NCBI GenBank assembly: GCA_963422385.1
Contig: OY729432.1
Coordinates: 1,736,001 to 1,800,000 of the forward strand
Length of the DNA stretch: 64,000 bases
Direction: 5' to 3'
Source of the DNA: JAJDTQ01 sp963422385
GTDB taxonomy: Bacteria > Desulfobacterota > Binatia > UBA9968 > JAJDTQ01
Shown: positions 44,342 to 55,154 of the stretch, piece after piece
Position numbering within the stretch: position 1 is the first letter of the stretch
Layout of the letters: the number at the start of each line of letters is the position of its first letter
Notes under the pieces: generated by a model
Databases searched by the model: none
What the model saw: only the letters and a program-made list of their open reading frames with translations
Told to the model about the DNA's origin: nothing
Translations under genes and position numbers: made by a program

Positions 44342-44369
44342 TTGCACTGCCCTCCGCCCGTGCCATAAT
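44342..44369 (+). promoter_or_regulatory. Promoter close to the era start
   Basis: TTGCAC (44342-44347) and CATAAT (44364-44369) are 16 bases apart, and the -10 ends only six bases before the era ATG at 44376. Transcription from it would be leaderless or nearly so for that start codon. Confidence 0.5.
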
Positions 44370-44375
44370 GAACCG

Positions 44376-45311
44376 ATGGCCGCAACCGAGTCCATGCACG
44401 GGGAGCAGGGGGTTGCACCCCTTCCGGCCGGTTTCCGGTCGGGTTTCGTCTCGATCCTGGGTCGGCCCAACGTGGGCAAGTCCACGCTGCTGAACCAGCT
44501 CCTGGGGGAGAAGATCGCCATCGTCTCGCCCAGGCCCCAGACCACCCGGAACCGGATCATGGGCATCAAGACCGTGCCGGGGGGGCAGATCCTGTTGCTG
44601 GACACGCCGGGGATCCACCGCGCCCGGTCGCTGCTGAACCGGCGCATGGTGGACGTCGCCAAACGCTCCCTTGGCGACGTGGAGGCGGTGGTCTGGGTGG
44701 TGGACGCGCGCGGTGGCATCCGGGCGGACGATGAGGACATCGCCGGGATTCTGGCCGGAAGCCGGGACGAGACCCTGATCGCGCTGAACAAGACCGACGC
44801 GGTGTCCAAGGGCCGGCTGCTGCCGGTGATGGCGCGCCTGGCGGAGTTGCTGCCCGACCGGGAGATGGTGCCCATCAGCGCCCGGACCGGGGACAACCTT
44901 CCCTTGCTGATGGAAAAGATCCTCAAACGGCTCCCGGTCGGGCCTCGTTATTTCCCGGAGGATGAGTTGACCGACCAGACGGAGCGGTTCATCGCCGCGG
45001 AGCTCGTCCGGGAGAAAGTCTTTCTGCGGACCCGTCAGGAGATACCCTACGGGACTGCGGTTACAGTCCGGAGCTTCGAGGAGAAGAACGACGGCTCGCT
45101 GGTGGTCATCGGCGCGACCATCCATACCGAGCGGGAATCCCACAAGCCGATCCTCATCGGCAAGCGCGGCGCGGCGCTCAAGGAGATCGGCAGCGCGGCG
45201 CGGGAGGACCTGGAGCACCTGCTCGGCTGCCGCGTCTATCTGGATCTCACGGTCAAGACCACGCCCGGCTGGAGTCGGGACCCCCGGAGCCTCGCGGCCT
45301 TCGGCCTGTAG
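44376..45311 (+). CDS. era: GTPase Era
   Basis: A 311-residue GTPase with GRPNVGKST at 29-37, LLLDTPGIH, NKTD and a C-terminal KH domain (PILIGKRGAALKEIG). It binds the 3' end of 16S rRNA during 30S assembly and links it to GTP hydrolysis. The start is uncertain. I chose ATG 44376; ATG 44394 is also in frame, and the longer frame to 44220 overlaps the ImmA gene. A promoter ends six bases before 44376. der follows within 27 bases. Confidence 0.93.
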   Translation: MAATESMHGEQGVAPLPAGFRSGFVSILGRPNVGKSTLLNQLLGEKIAIVSPRPQTTRNRIMGIKTVPGGQILLLDTPGIHRARSLLNRRMVDVAKRSLGDVEAVVWVVDARGGIRADDEDIAGILAGSRDETLIALNKTDAVSKGRLLPVMARLAELLPDREMVPISARTGDNLPLLMEKILKRLPVGPRYFPEDELTDQTERFIAAELVREKVFLRTRQEIPYGTAVTVRSFEEKNDGSLVVIGATIHTERESHKPILIGKRGAALKEIGSAAREDLEHLLGCRVYLDLTVKTTPGWSRDPRSLAAFGL

Positions 45312-45337
45312 TGGACGGGATCAGGGTTCGCCGGAAC

Positions 45338-46681
45338 ATGAGCACTCCTGGAAAACTGCCGGTGGTGGCCATCGTGGGTCGGCCCAACGTGGGCAAGTCC
45401 ACGCTGTTCAACCGCCTGAGCCGGGCCCGGCGCGCCATCGTGGACAACCAGCCGGGGGTGACCCGCGACCGGAACTACAACGAGGTGGCGTGGCGCCGCC
45501 ACCGATTCCTGTTGGTGGACACCGGTGGGCTGGAGCCGGACGAGCGCGAGGGGCTCAAGGGGCGGATCCTGGGGCAGACCCTGACGGCGGTGGACGAGGC
45601 CGACGTCATCGTGTTTCTCCTGGACGGCCGGGCCGGGCCCACGCCGCTGGACACGGCCGCGGCGGAGCTGCTGCGGCAGGCGCCCAAACCCGTGTTCTAC
45701 GCGGTGAACAAGCTGGACACCGGGCCCCGCGAGAGCGACCTGTACGAGTTCTATCAACTGGGCGTGGAGCGGCTGTTTCCGCTTTCCGCGGAGCACGGGC
45801 TGGGTGTCGCGGACCTGATGCAGGAGGTGGTGGACGCCCTGCCCCGGGGCGGGGAGAGGACCCCTGAGACCGCCGAGCCCCTGACCCTGGCGGTTGTGGG
45901 CCGTCCCAACGTGGGCAAGTCGACGCTGGTCAACCGGCTGCTGGGCCATGACCGCTCGCTGGTGGACTCGCGGCCCGGCACCACCCGCGATGCGCTACAG
46001 TCCGCCTTCGACTGGCGCGGAACCCCCTGCCGTTTGACGGACACCGCGGGCATCCGCCGCAAGTCCCGGGTCGTCGACCCGGTGGAACGGTACAGCGTGA
46101 GCCGCGCGTTGCGCTCGGTGGACGCCGGGGACGTGGTCATCCACCTGCTGGACGGTTCCGAAGGGGTGACGGACCAGGATGCGCAGGTCATGTCCTATGC
46201 CTTCCAGCGGGGCAAGGCCATGGTCCTGGGCATCAACAAGTGGGATCTCCTGGAAACGGATAGTCTGAGCCTACGGGTGTACCAGGAATTTTTGCATCGC
46301 CGGCTACCGTTTGCCGATCATGTGCCGATAGTTTCCTTGTCGGCATTGGAAGGGTCGGGCATGACGAAGCTGATGGACATGGTGATGTGGATGGGAAGCG
46401 CCCAGCGCCGGTGGATCAAGACGCCGGCGCTCAACCGCGCGTTGCGCCGGCTCACCGAGCGGCACGCCCCGCCGCAGCTCCGCGGGCGGGCCGTGAAGTT
46501 CTATTACGGCACCCAGACGGGCGTGCGGCCGCCGACCTTCACGCTGTTCGTCAACCGTCCGGAAGGGGTCGGCTCGGGCTACCGGCGCTACCTTGTCAAG
46601 GCGCTGCGGGCCGAGTTGGGCCTGGAGCATACTCCGTTGCGCCTGACCCTGCGGCCACGGGCCGGCAGGGAAGGACACTAG
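45338..46681 (+). CDS. der: Ribosome assembly GTPase Der (EngA)
   Basis: A 447-residue protein with two tandem GTPase domains, each with GRPNVGKST (residues 13-21 and about 188-196), DTGG and DTAG switch motifs and NKLD/NKWD. A C-terminal KH-like domain (LRGRAVKFYYGTQTGVRPPTF) follows. It acts in maturation of the 50S subunit. ATG 45338 gives a normal N-terminus and has AGGG upstream; GTG 45311 is in frame as well. The stop codon lies in a copy of a MITE end-like sequence. Probably cotranscribed with era and dprA. Confidence 0.94.
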   Translation: MSTPGKLPVVAIVGRPNVGKSTLFNRLSRARRAIVDNQPGVTRDRNYNEVAWRRHRFLLVDTGGLEPDEREGLKGRILGQTLTAVDEADVIVFLLDGRAGPTPLDTAAAELLRQAPKPVFYAVNKLDTGPRESDLYEFYQLGVERLFPLSAEHGLGVADLMQEVVDALPRGGERTPETAEPLTLAVVGRPNVGKSTLVNRLLGHDRSLVDSRPGTTRDALQSAFDWRGTPCRLTDTAGIRRKSRVVDPVERYSVSRALRSVDAGDVVIHLLDGSEGVTDQDAQVMSYAFQRGKAMVLGINKWDLLETDSLSLRVYQEFLHRRLPFADHVPIVSLSALEGSGMTKLMDMVMWMGSAQRRWIKTPALNRALRRLTERHAPPQLRGRAVKFYYGTQTGVRPPTFTLFVNRPEGVGSGYRRYLVKALRAELGLEHTPLRLTLRPRAGREGH

Positions 46682-46693
46682 TGCCGTGTCCCG
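46678..46693. repeat. Solo copy of MITE-end-like sequence at the der stop codon
   Basis: CTAGTGCCGTGTCCCG matches 15 of 16 bases of the right-hand end of the element at 19966-20130. The TAG at 46679-46681 is the der stop codon. No second end is seen nearby, so it may be a relic or chance. Confidence 0.35.
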
Positions 46694-47882
46694 CATGCAG
46701 GGTTGCGAAGACGGGCAGGAACTTGTCGACCGGCGGAACCTTGCGTGGCTCGCCTTCGGCCAGGTCCCGGGGCTCGGGTGCGTCGGGTTCCGGCGCATCG
46801 CGGAATTCTTTGCCGACCCCACCGACGTATTCTTCGGCGGCCGCGAGGCGTTGCGCGAGATTCCCGGACTGAGCCGGGCCGCCGTCGGCGGGCTGCTGGC
46901 CTTTTCCGCCTGGGACGGTCTGGCGGACGAGATGCATCGTATCCGGGAAGGCGGGGTTTGGCTCGTGCGCTACTCCGATGCGTCGTATCCCGAGCGCCTG
47001 CGCGCCATACCCGACCCGCCTGCCGTGCTCTATGGGAGGGGGTCGCCGGAGGCGGCCGGCCATGCGGCGGTGGGGGTGGTGGGTTCACGGGCGCCGAGCG
47101 AGTACGGTCGCGAGATGACCCGCCTGCTGAGCCGGGGGTTGGCCGCCGCAGGTCTCGCCGTGGTCAGCGGCATGGCGCGGGGCATCGATGGGGAGGCGCA
47201 CGAGGCCGCGCTGTCCGGGGGCGGCCGGACCGTGGCGGTGTTGGGCTCCGGCGTGGACGTGCCTTATCCGCCGGAGCACCGCGACCTCTGTCACGTTATC
47301 GAGGAGAGCGGCGGGGCCGTGCTTTCGGAGCACCCCATGGGCACACGTCCGCTGCCGCGTCATTTCCCCTCCCGCAACCGCATCATCAGCGGCGTCTCGC
47401 TCGGCGTGGTGGTGGTGGAAGCCACGGAACGGAGCGGGTCGTTGATCACCGCCCGGCTGGCGCTGGACCAGGGCCGCGAGGTCTTCGCGGTTCCCGGGCC
47501 CGCGGGCGCCGGCCGCAGCCGCGGACCCCACCGCCTCATCCGTGAGGGCGCCAAGCTCGTTGAAGACGTGTCGGACATCATTGAGGAGATCGGGCCGCAA
47601 CTGGCGCTGACGTCGGCCCCTTCATCGCCTGTTTCGTCGTCCGTGCCGGCGCAGCCGGAGGATGGAACTTCCAGCGGGAAGTTTTCCCTTGAGGAACCGG
47701 CGGGAACGATCCTCGGGCATCTCGAGGCCGGACCTTTGCAAATGGACGATGTCATCCACCGAACGGGCCTTTCCCCCCAGCGGGCCTGTCAGGTACTGTT
47801 GGAAATGGAGTTGCAGGGATTGCTGAGGCAGTTGCCAGGAAAGCGATATGCGCTAAACTCTGCCATGACCGGCGGCCGGTAA
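46686..47882 (+). CDS. dprA: DNA-processing protein DprA
   Basis: A 398-residue protein with the Rossmann-like DprA core (VGVVGSRAPSEYG, VVSGMARGIDGEAH, GSGVDVPYPPEHRDL, PRHFPSRNRIISG) and a C-terminal winged-helix-like region (TGLSPQRACQVLLEME). It binds incoming single-stranded DNA and loads RecA during natural transformation. The start may be GTG 46686 or ATG 46695; the former gives 398 residues. der ends 4 bases before it. topA, often next to dprA, is absent; trmFO comes next. Confidence 0.93.
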   Translation: MSRMQGCEDGQELVDRRNLAWLAFGQVPGLGCVGFRRIAEFFADPTDVFFGGREALREIPGLSRAAVGGLLAFSAWDGLADEMHRIREGGVWLVRYSDASYPERLRAIPDPPAVLYGRGSPEAAGHAAVGVVGSRAPSEYGREMTRLLSRGLAAAGLAVVSGMARGIDGEAHEAALSGGGRTVAVLGSGVDVPYPPEHRDLCHVIEESGGAVLSEHPMGTRPLPRHFPSRNRIISGVSLGVVVVEATERSGSLITARLALDQGREVFAVPGPAGAGRSRGPHRLIREGAKLVEDVSDIIEEIGPQLALTSAPSSPVSSSVPAQPEDGTSSGKFSLEEPAGTILGHLEAGPLQMDDVIHRTGLSPQRACQVLLEMELQGLLRQLPGKRYALNSAMTGGR

Positions 47883-48000
47883 GCGGAATGGCGGACGAAC
47901 CACGAGGGGTAGGCAGGCAAGACCCTCCGGCTCCGAGAGAGGGTGCCCCGAAGGCCGGGCGGGCCCTTGGGCCGAGTCTTTTGGTAGAAGCGCGATTGAA

Positions 48001-49341
48001 ATGAGCGAAGCTGTCGAGCGTGTCAATGTCGTGGGCGGAGGTCTCGCGGGCTGCGAGGCCGCGTGGCAACTCGCCGGTCGGGGAGTACCGGTGGACCTGT
48101 ACGAGATGCGCCCGGTCACCCGGACCGCGGCTCATGCGACGGGGCATCTGGCCGAGCTGGTGTGCAGCAACTCCTTCCGTTCCCGGTTGTTAACCACGGG
48201 AGCGGGTCTGCTGAAGGAAGAGATGCGGCGCATGGGTTCCTTGATGATCGCCCAGGGCGAGGCCCATCAGGTGCCCGCGGGTACGGCCCTGGCGGTGGAC
48301 CGCACGCGCTTCGCCGAGGCGGTTTCGGAGCGGATGGCTTCGTTGCCGGGTCTTCGGCTGATCCGCCGGGAGTTGAAGACCATTCCCCAGGGCATGACCA
48401 TCGTGGCCACCGGACCGCTCACCGGGCAGCTCCTTTCGGAAAGCATCCGGGATCTGCTGGGGGCCGACCATCTCTACTACTACGACGCCATCTCTCCGGT
48501 GGTCACCGCGGAGTCCGTGGACGCGGCGGTGGCCTTCCGCGCCTCCCGCTACGACGAGCAGCCCGGCGACTACCTGAACCTGCCGTTGACCCAGGCCGAG
48601 TACTATCGCCTGGTGGACGCGGTGACGGAGGCGGAGAAGGTTCCGGTGCGGAGCTTCGAGCGGTTCTTCGAGGGGTGTCTCCCGGTCGAGGAGATGGCCC
48701 GGCGCGGGCGGGAGACCCTGGCGTTCGGTCCCATGAGGCCCACCGGGCTGGTGGATCCGGCTTCGGGGCAGCGGCCGTACGCGGTGGTGCAGTTGCGGCA
48801 GGAAAACCGCGAGGCCACCCTGTACAACCTCGTGGGCTTCCAGACCAAGATGACGTACCCGGAGCAGAAGCGGGTCTTCTCGCTGATACCGGGCTTGTCC
48901 AGGGCGGTGTTCGTGCGCTACGGCAGCCTGCACCGTAACACCTTCATCAACGCGCCACGGCACCTCTTGCCGACGCTGCAATGGCGGGGGGCGCCGCGGC
49001 TCTTCTTCGCCGGCCAGATCACCGGCGTGGAGGGATATATCGAGTCGGCCGCCTCGGGGCTGCTGGCAGGCGTCAACGCGGCGCGTCTGGCCATGGGGGC
49101 GAAACCGGTGACGCCGCCCGCCACCACCGCCCTCGGGTCGTTGCTTCACTACATCACCGATGCCGGGCGCCAAGGCTTTCAGCCCATGAACGTCAACTTC
49201 GGTCTTTTTCCGGGACTGTCTTTCAAGGTCAAGGGCCGCCGCAAGAAGGAGTTCATGGCCGAACGGTCCCTCCGGGACCTGGAACAGTGGTGGCTGCAGA
49301 CGGGCGAGGACGGCGTCGCGGGCGCCGTCCGGCGGGCGTGA
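48001..49341 (+). CDS. trmFO: Methylenetetrahydrofolate-tRNA-(uracil-5-)-methyltransferase TrmFO
   Basis: A 446-residue flavoprotein. The FAD-binding VVGGGLAGCEAAWQLA is at the N-terminus, and the characteristic CSNSFRS, YYDAISPVV, YLNLPLT and ITGVEGYIESAASGL follow. It makes ribothymidine at position 54 of tRNA using methylenetetrahydrofolate as carbon donor, unlike SAM-dependent TrmA. It begins at ATG 48001 with only a weak ribosome site. It lies in the era-der-dprA row and just before an ABC ATPase gene 5 bases away. Confidence 0.95.
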   Translation: MSEAVERVNVVGGGLAGCEAAWQLAGRGVPVDLYEMRPVTRTAAHATGHLAELVCSNSFRSRLLTTGAGLLKEEMRRMGSLMIAQGEAHQVPAGTALAVDRTRFAEAVSERMASLPGLRLIRRELKTIPQGMTIVATGPLTGQLLSESIRDLLGADHLYYYDAISPVVTAESVDAAVAFRASRYDEQPGDYLNLPLTQAEYYRLVDAVTEAEKVPVRSFERFFEGCLPVEEMARRGRETLAFGPMRPTGLVDPASGQRPYAVVQLRQENREATLYNLVGFQTKMTYPEQKRVFSLIPGLSRAVFVRYGSLHRNTFINAPRHLLPTLQWRGAPRLFFAGQITGVEGYIESAASGLLAGVNAARLAMGAKPVTPPATTALGSLLHYITDAGRQGFQPMNVNFGLFPGLSFKVKGRRKKEFMAERSLRDLEQWWLQTGEDGVAGAVRRA

Positions 49342-49346
49342 GGCCG

Positions 49347-50411
49347 ATGGACGGCACGAGCCTCATCACCGTCGATGAGATCTCGAAGACCCACGCGCGG
49401 GGCAATCCCGCGGCGGTGTCCGCTCTGAGCTTCACCTTGATGCAGGGCGAGATCCTCGCCTTGCTGGGCCCCAGCGGGTCGGGCAAGACCACCACCCTGC
49501 GTCTGATCGCGGGCTTCGACCCGCCCGACGGCGGCAGGATTCTGCTGAACGCGCGGCCGGTGTCGGGGGAGGGTGTGTGGGTGGCGCCCGAGGAACGACG
49601 TATCGGCATGGTGTTCCAGGACTACGCCCTGTTCCCGCACCTCACGCTGCTCGACAATGTCACGTTCGGGCTTCGGAGCGGGTCGCGGACGTCTCGAGTG
49701 GACTCGGCGCGGCGGGTGCTGGCGGTGGTCGGGATGGAAGAGTTGGCGCAGCGGTATCCCCACGAGCTCTCCGGCGGTCAGCAGCAGCGGGTGGCCCTGG
49801 CCCGGGCGCTGGCGCCGAACCCGCTGGTGCTGCTGCTGGACGAGCCCTTCAGCAATCTCGACTTCGATATGCGAGCCGAGATGCGAGAGGAACTGCTGCG
49901 GATCCTGCGCGCGTCGGAAATCAGCGCCATCATGGTGACCCACGATCAGGAAGAGGCCCTTGCGGTGGCGGATCGGGTCGGTGTGCTCAACCACGGCTTT
50001 CTGGAGCAGCTTTCTGAGCCGGAGGTGCTGTATCGCCAGCCGCGGACGCGTTTCGTCGCGGAGTTCGTCGGCCAGTCGGATTTCATTCCCGGGGTCGTGG
50101 GGGACGGCATCGAAACCGAGATGGGGAATTTCCCCGACGAGTCCGGGTTGCCGCGTGGCGCCGAGGTCGAGTTGTTGGTCCGGCCGGATGAGGTGGACGT
50201 CGAAGCCGCGGATGACGGCGAGGGGGTCGTGGCACGGCGGCGGTTTCGCGGGGCCGAAAACCTGTACAACCTGAGGTTGCCTTCCGGTGTGCAGGTCCGC
50301 AGTACTCAGCCTTCCACCCGCATCCTGCCCGCGGGCACGCGGGTGAGGGTCACCGCCCGTCCCTCCAACCTCATCGTTTTCCCTGCGCCGGCCGACGCGG
50401 TCGCTCGGTGA
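49347..50411 (+). CDS. ABC transporter ATPase with TOBE domain (FbpC/PotA-like)
   Basis: A 354-residue ATPase with Walker A GPSGSGKT, Q-loop VFQDYALFPH, signature LSGGQQQR and Walker B LLLDEPFSNLD. A C-terminal TOBE-type domain (VELLVRPDEVDV ... VRVTARPSNLIVF) follows. The family serves iron(III), polyamine, sulfate or similar anion importers. The ATG at 49347 follows GTGAGG and lies 5 bases after trmFO. No permease or binding-protein gene is next to it, so its partner and substrate are unknown. It ends at a terminator. Confidence 0.85.
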   Translation: MDGTSLITVDEISKTHARGNPAAVSALSFTLMQGEILALLGPSGSGKTTTLRLIAGFDPPDGGRILLNARPVSGEGVWVAPEERRIGMVFQDYALFPHLTLLDNVTFGLRSGSRTSRVDSARRVLAVVGMEELAQRYPHELSGGQQQRVALARALAPNPLVLLLDEPFSNLDFDMRAEMREELLRILRASEISAIMVTHDQEEALAVADRVGVLNHGFLEQLSEPEVLYRQPRTRFVAEFVGQSDFIPGVVGDGIETEMGNFPDESGLPRGAEVELLVRPDEVDVEAADDGEGVVARRRFRGAENLYNLRLPSGVQVRSTQPSTRILPAGTRVRVTARPSNLIVFPAPADAVAR

Positions 50412-50466
50412 TGCCCGGCAAAGTTTGACTTTCCACACGGAATCTGAAGAAATATGGGCATGTGTC

Positions 50467-50497
50467 GGCCACCATGACGTTGGCGTGGTGGCCTTTT
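50467..50497 (+). terminator. Intrinsic terminator after the ABC ATPase gene
   Basis: GGCCACCA pairs with TGGTGGCC across an 11-base loop and is followed by TTTT. It separates the trmFO/ATPase genes from ilvE. Confidence 0.65.
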
Positions 50498-50555
50498 GTC
50501 GTCCTTGATGCGTGTGCGGGTGTGACGGAAACGCTGCGCTATCCGGAGAGTGCCG

Positions 50556-51473
50556 ATGTCTGTGAGGAGTGAAAAGATCTGGGTTGACGGAGAGCTGGTG
50601 GATTGGGATGACGCCAGGTTCCACGTCATGAGTCACGGGCTCCACTACGGCACGGCGTATTTCGAGGGGATTCGTTGCTATTGGCTGGAGGAAGAGCGAT
50701 CGGCGGTTTTTCGGCTGGCCGAGCATGTCCGCCGTCTTCGGGATTCAGGGCACATCCTCGGCGCTCCCCTGCCGTACAGCCCCGAGCAGATGACCGAGTC
50801 CGTTCTGGAGGTGATCCGGGTCAACCGGCTGAAGGAGTGTTACATCCGGCCGTTGGCGTTTATCGGCGATGGAGAGATGGGACTGTACGCGCTCAACAAT
50901 CCCGTGCGGGTGATCGTGGCGGCGTGGTCCTGGGGGGCCTATCTGGGTGACGAGGGGATCAGGCAGGGCATCCGCGCCAAGGTGTCTTCCTATACCCGAC
51001 ATCACGTGAACGTGATGATGACCAACAGCAAGATCTCCGGCAACTACGTGAACTCGGTCCTGGCCAAGCACGAGGCGAAGCTGGCGGGGTACGATGAAGC
51101 CATCATGCTCGACCCCGAAGGGTGCGTCTCCGAGGCGAGCGGCGAGAATCTCTTCATCGTGAAGGACGGCGAGCTGAGGACCGCGCCGGTGACCTCCATT
51201 CTCCCCGGCATCAACCGGGCAAGCGTGATCGAGCTGGCCCGCGGGAAGGGTTACCGGGTCAACGAGGAGCCCTTCGCCCGGGACGCCCTCTACATCGCCG
51301 ACGAGGCCTTTCTCACCGGGACCGCGGCGGAAGTGACACCGATCAGGGAAGTGGACGACCGGACCATCGGCGAGGGGAAGCCGGGACCGGTGACCCTCGA
51401 TCTGCAGCAGACCTTCTTCGATGTCATCCGGGGCCGGGATGAAGGCCACCGCCACTGGCTGACGCTCGTGTGA
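50556..51473 (+). CDS. ilvE: Branched-chain amino acid aminotransferase
   Basis: A 305-residue fold-type IV PLP enzyme. It begins KIWVDGELVDWDDARFHVMSHGLHYG, as branched-chain transaminases do, has YFEGIRCY and the PLP lysine at about K159 (SKISGNYVNS), then EASGENLF and FLTGTAAEVTPI. It interconverts Leu, Ile and Val with their keto acids. ATG 50556 has GGAGAG upstream; GTG 50550 is a weaker alternative. It stands between a terminator and the convergent lipoate ligase gene. D-amino-acid transaminase is the less likely alternative. Confidence 0.92.
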   Translation: MSVRSEKIWVDGELVDWDDARFHVMSHGLHYGTAYFEGIRCYWLEEERSAVFRLAEHVRRLRDSGHILGAPLPYSPEQMTESVLEVIRVNRLKECYIRPLAFIGDGEMGLYALNNPVRVIVAAWSWGAYLGDEGIRQGIRAKVSSYTRHHVNVMMTNSKISGNYVNSVLAKHEAKLAGYDEAIMLDPEGCVSEASGENLFIVKDGELRTAPVTSILPGINRASVIELARGKGYRVNEEPFARDALYIADEAFLTGTAAEVTPIREVDDRTIGEGKPGPVTLDLQQTFFDVIRGRDEGHRHWLTLV

Positions 51474-51502
51474 CGCGGGGAACCATTCCCTCCTGCCTCT
51501 CG

Positions 51503-52249
51503 CTACGATCCGTTTGCTCGGACAGGCTCCTGGCGCCGCTCATTCCAGCTCCGGACCGAGTACTTGTGCTCCACCAGCGACGCGATGGCGCCGGCCGGGA
51601 TATCGCCGCCCGCGGGTGCGGCGTTCCAGGAATGCGCCAGCAGGTCCTTGATGAGTGATGAGGGTCGACGCAGGTTGGTGAGAAAGGTGCGGTGGGAACG
51701 CTTGCCGCGGTAGCGCGGGGTCCTGGGGGGATACGGCAGGATCTCTTCCATCAACGGGATGGGGAAATCCAGCAGGAACGTGCCGTGGAACAACAGGAAA
51801 CGCCGGCGCCGGCGTTGCGCGTTGCCGGAGAACTTCTGTTGACCCACCGCCAGGTCGGTGGCGCCCTGGTGCCGTATCGGCAGGCCCGTGGCTTCCGCCA
51901 GCAGGCGTCCGTGGCGTTCCATGATGAAGGCGTTGGTGGTGTCGATGCGCTCCAGCGGACCGTTGTCGGTGATGCGGAGGATGAGCGCGTAGCTGAGGCA
52001 GCCGGGCCCCTGGACCACCGTGCCGCCGCCGCTGCATCGTCGCAGGATGGGAATGCCCCGGGCCGCGCACGCGGATACGTCGACTTCACGGTCCCGCTGG
52101 CTGGCCAGGCCGAGGACCACGAAGGGCCGGGAGGACTCCCAGAACCTCAGGATCTCTCGGTCCTGTTTCTGCTCACAGTCGTCGAGCAGCGCTTCGTCGC
52201 AGGCCAGGTTCGCTTCGGGGGTCGGTAGTGTCAGGTCGAGGCGCTGCAT
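51503..52249 (-). CDS. Lipoate-protein ligase A family protein
   Basis: A 248-residue protein of the BPL/LplA/LipB fold. It shows LPTPEANLACDEALLD, the RRCSGGGTVVQGPGCLSYAL lipoate-binding segment and the DLAVGQQKFSGNAQRRR lysine motif. It uses ATP to attach lipoate to E2 and GcvH proteins, or transfers octanoyl groups. The ATG at 52249 faces away from aceE, which encodes part of a lipoate-dependent complex 136 bases away. The adenylating C-terminal domain of full LplA appears short or missing, so a transferase role is possible. Confidence 0.82.
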   Translation of the reverse strand: MQRLDLTLPTPEANLACDEALLDDCEQKQDREILRFWESSRPFVVLGLASQRDREVDVSACAARGIPILRRCSGGGTVVQGPGCLSYALILRITDNGPLERIDTTNAFIMERHGRLLAEATGLPIRHQGATDLAVGQQKFSGNAQRRRRRFLLFHGTFLLDFPIPLMEEILPYPPRTPRYRGKRSHRTFLTNLRRPSSLIKDLLAHSWNAAPAGGDIPAGAIASLVEHKYSVRSWNERRQEPVRANGS

Positions 52250-52304
52250 CGTGGATCGGAATGGGGCGCAAGGCGGCCGCGGCCGGCGTCCGGTCCGGGA
52301 GGAC

Positions 52305-52334
52305 TTGACACGTGCGCGCGACGATGAATATGTT
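52305..52334 (+). promoter_or_regulatory. Promoter of the aceE operon
   Basis: TTGACA (52305-52310) and TATGTT (52329-52334) are 18 bases apart. Two CACGTG hexamers (52309-52314 and 52341-52346) flank the -10, 32 bases centre to centre. Confidence 0.55.
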
Positions 52335-52385
52335 GCCCGGCACGTGTTGCCTGCGCAAACGTTTTTGTAATATCCGTAAAAAGCG

Positions 52386-55133
<2,748 letters not shown>

Positions 55134-55154
55134 TCGTTGGTGGCCCGTACCCTC

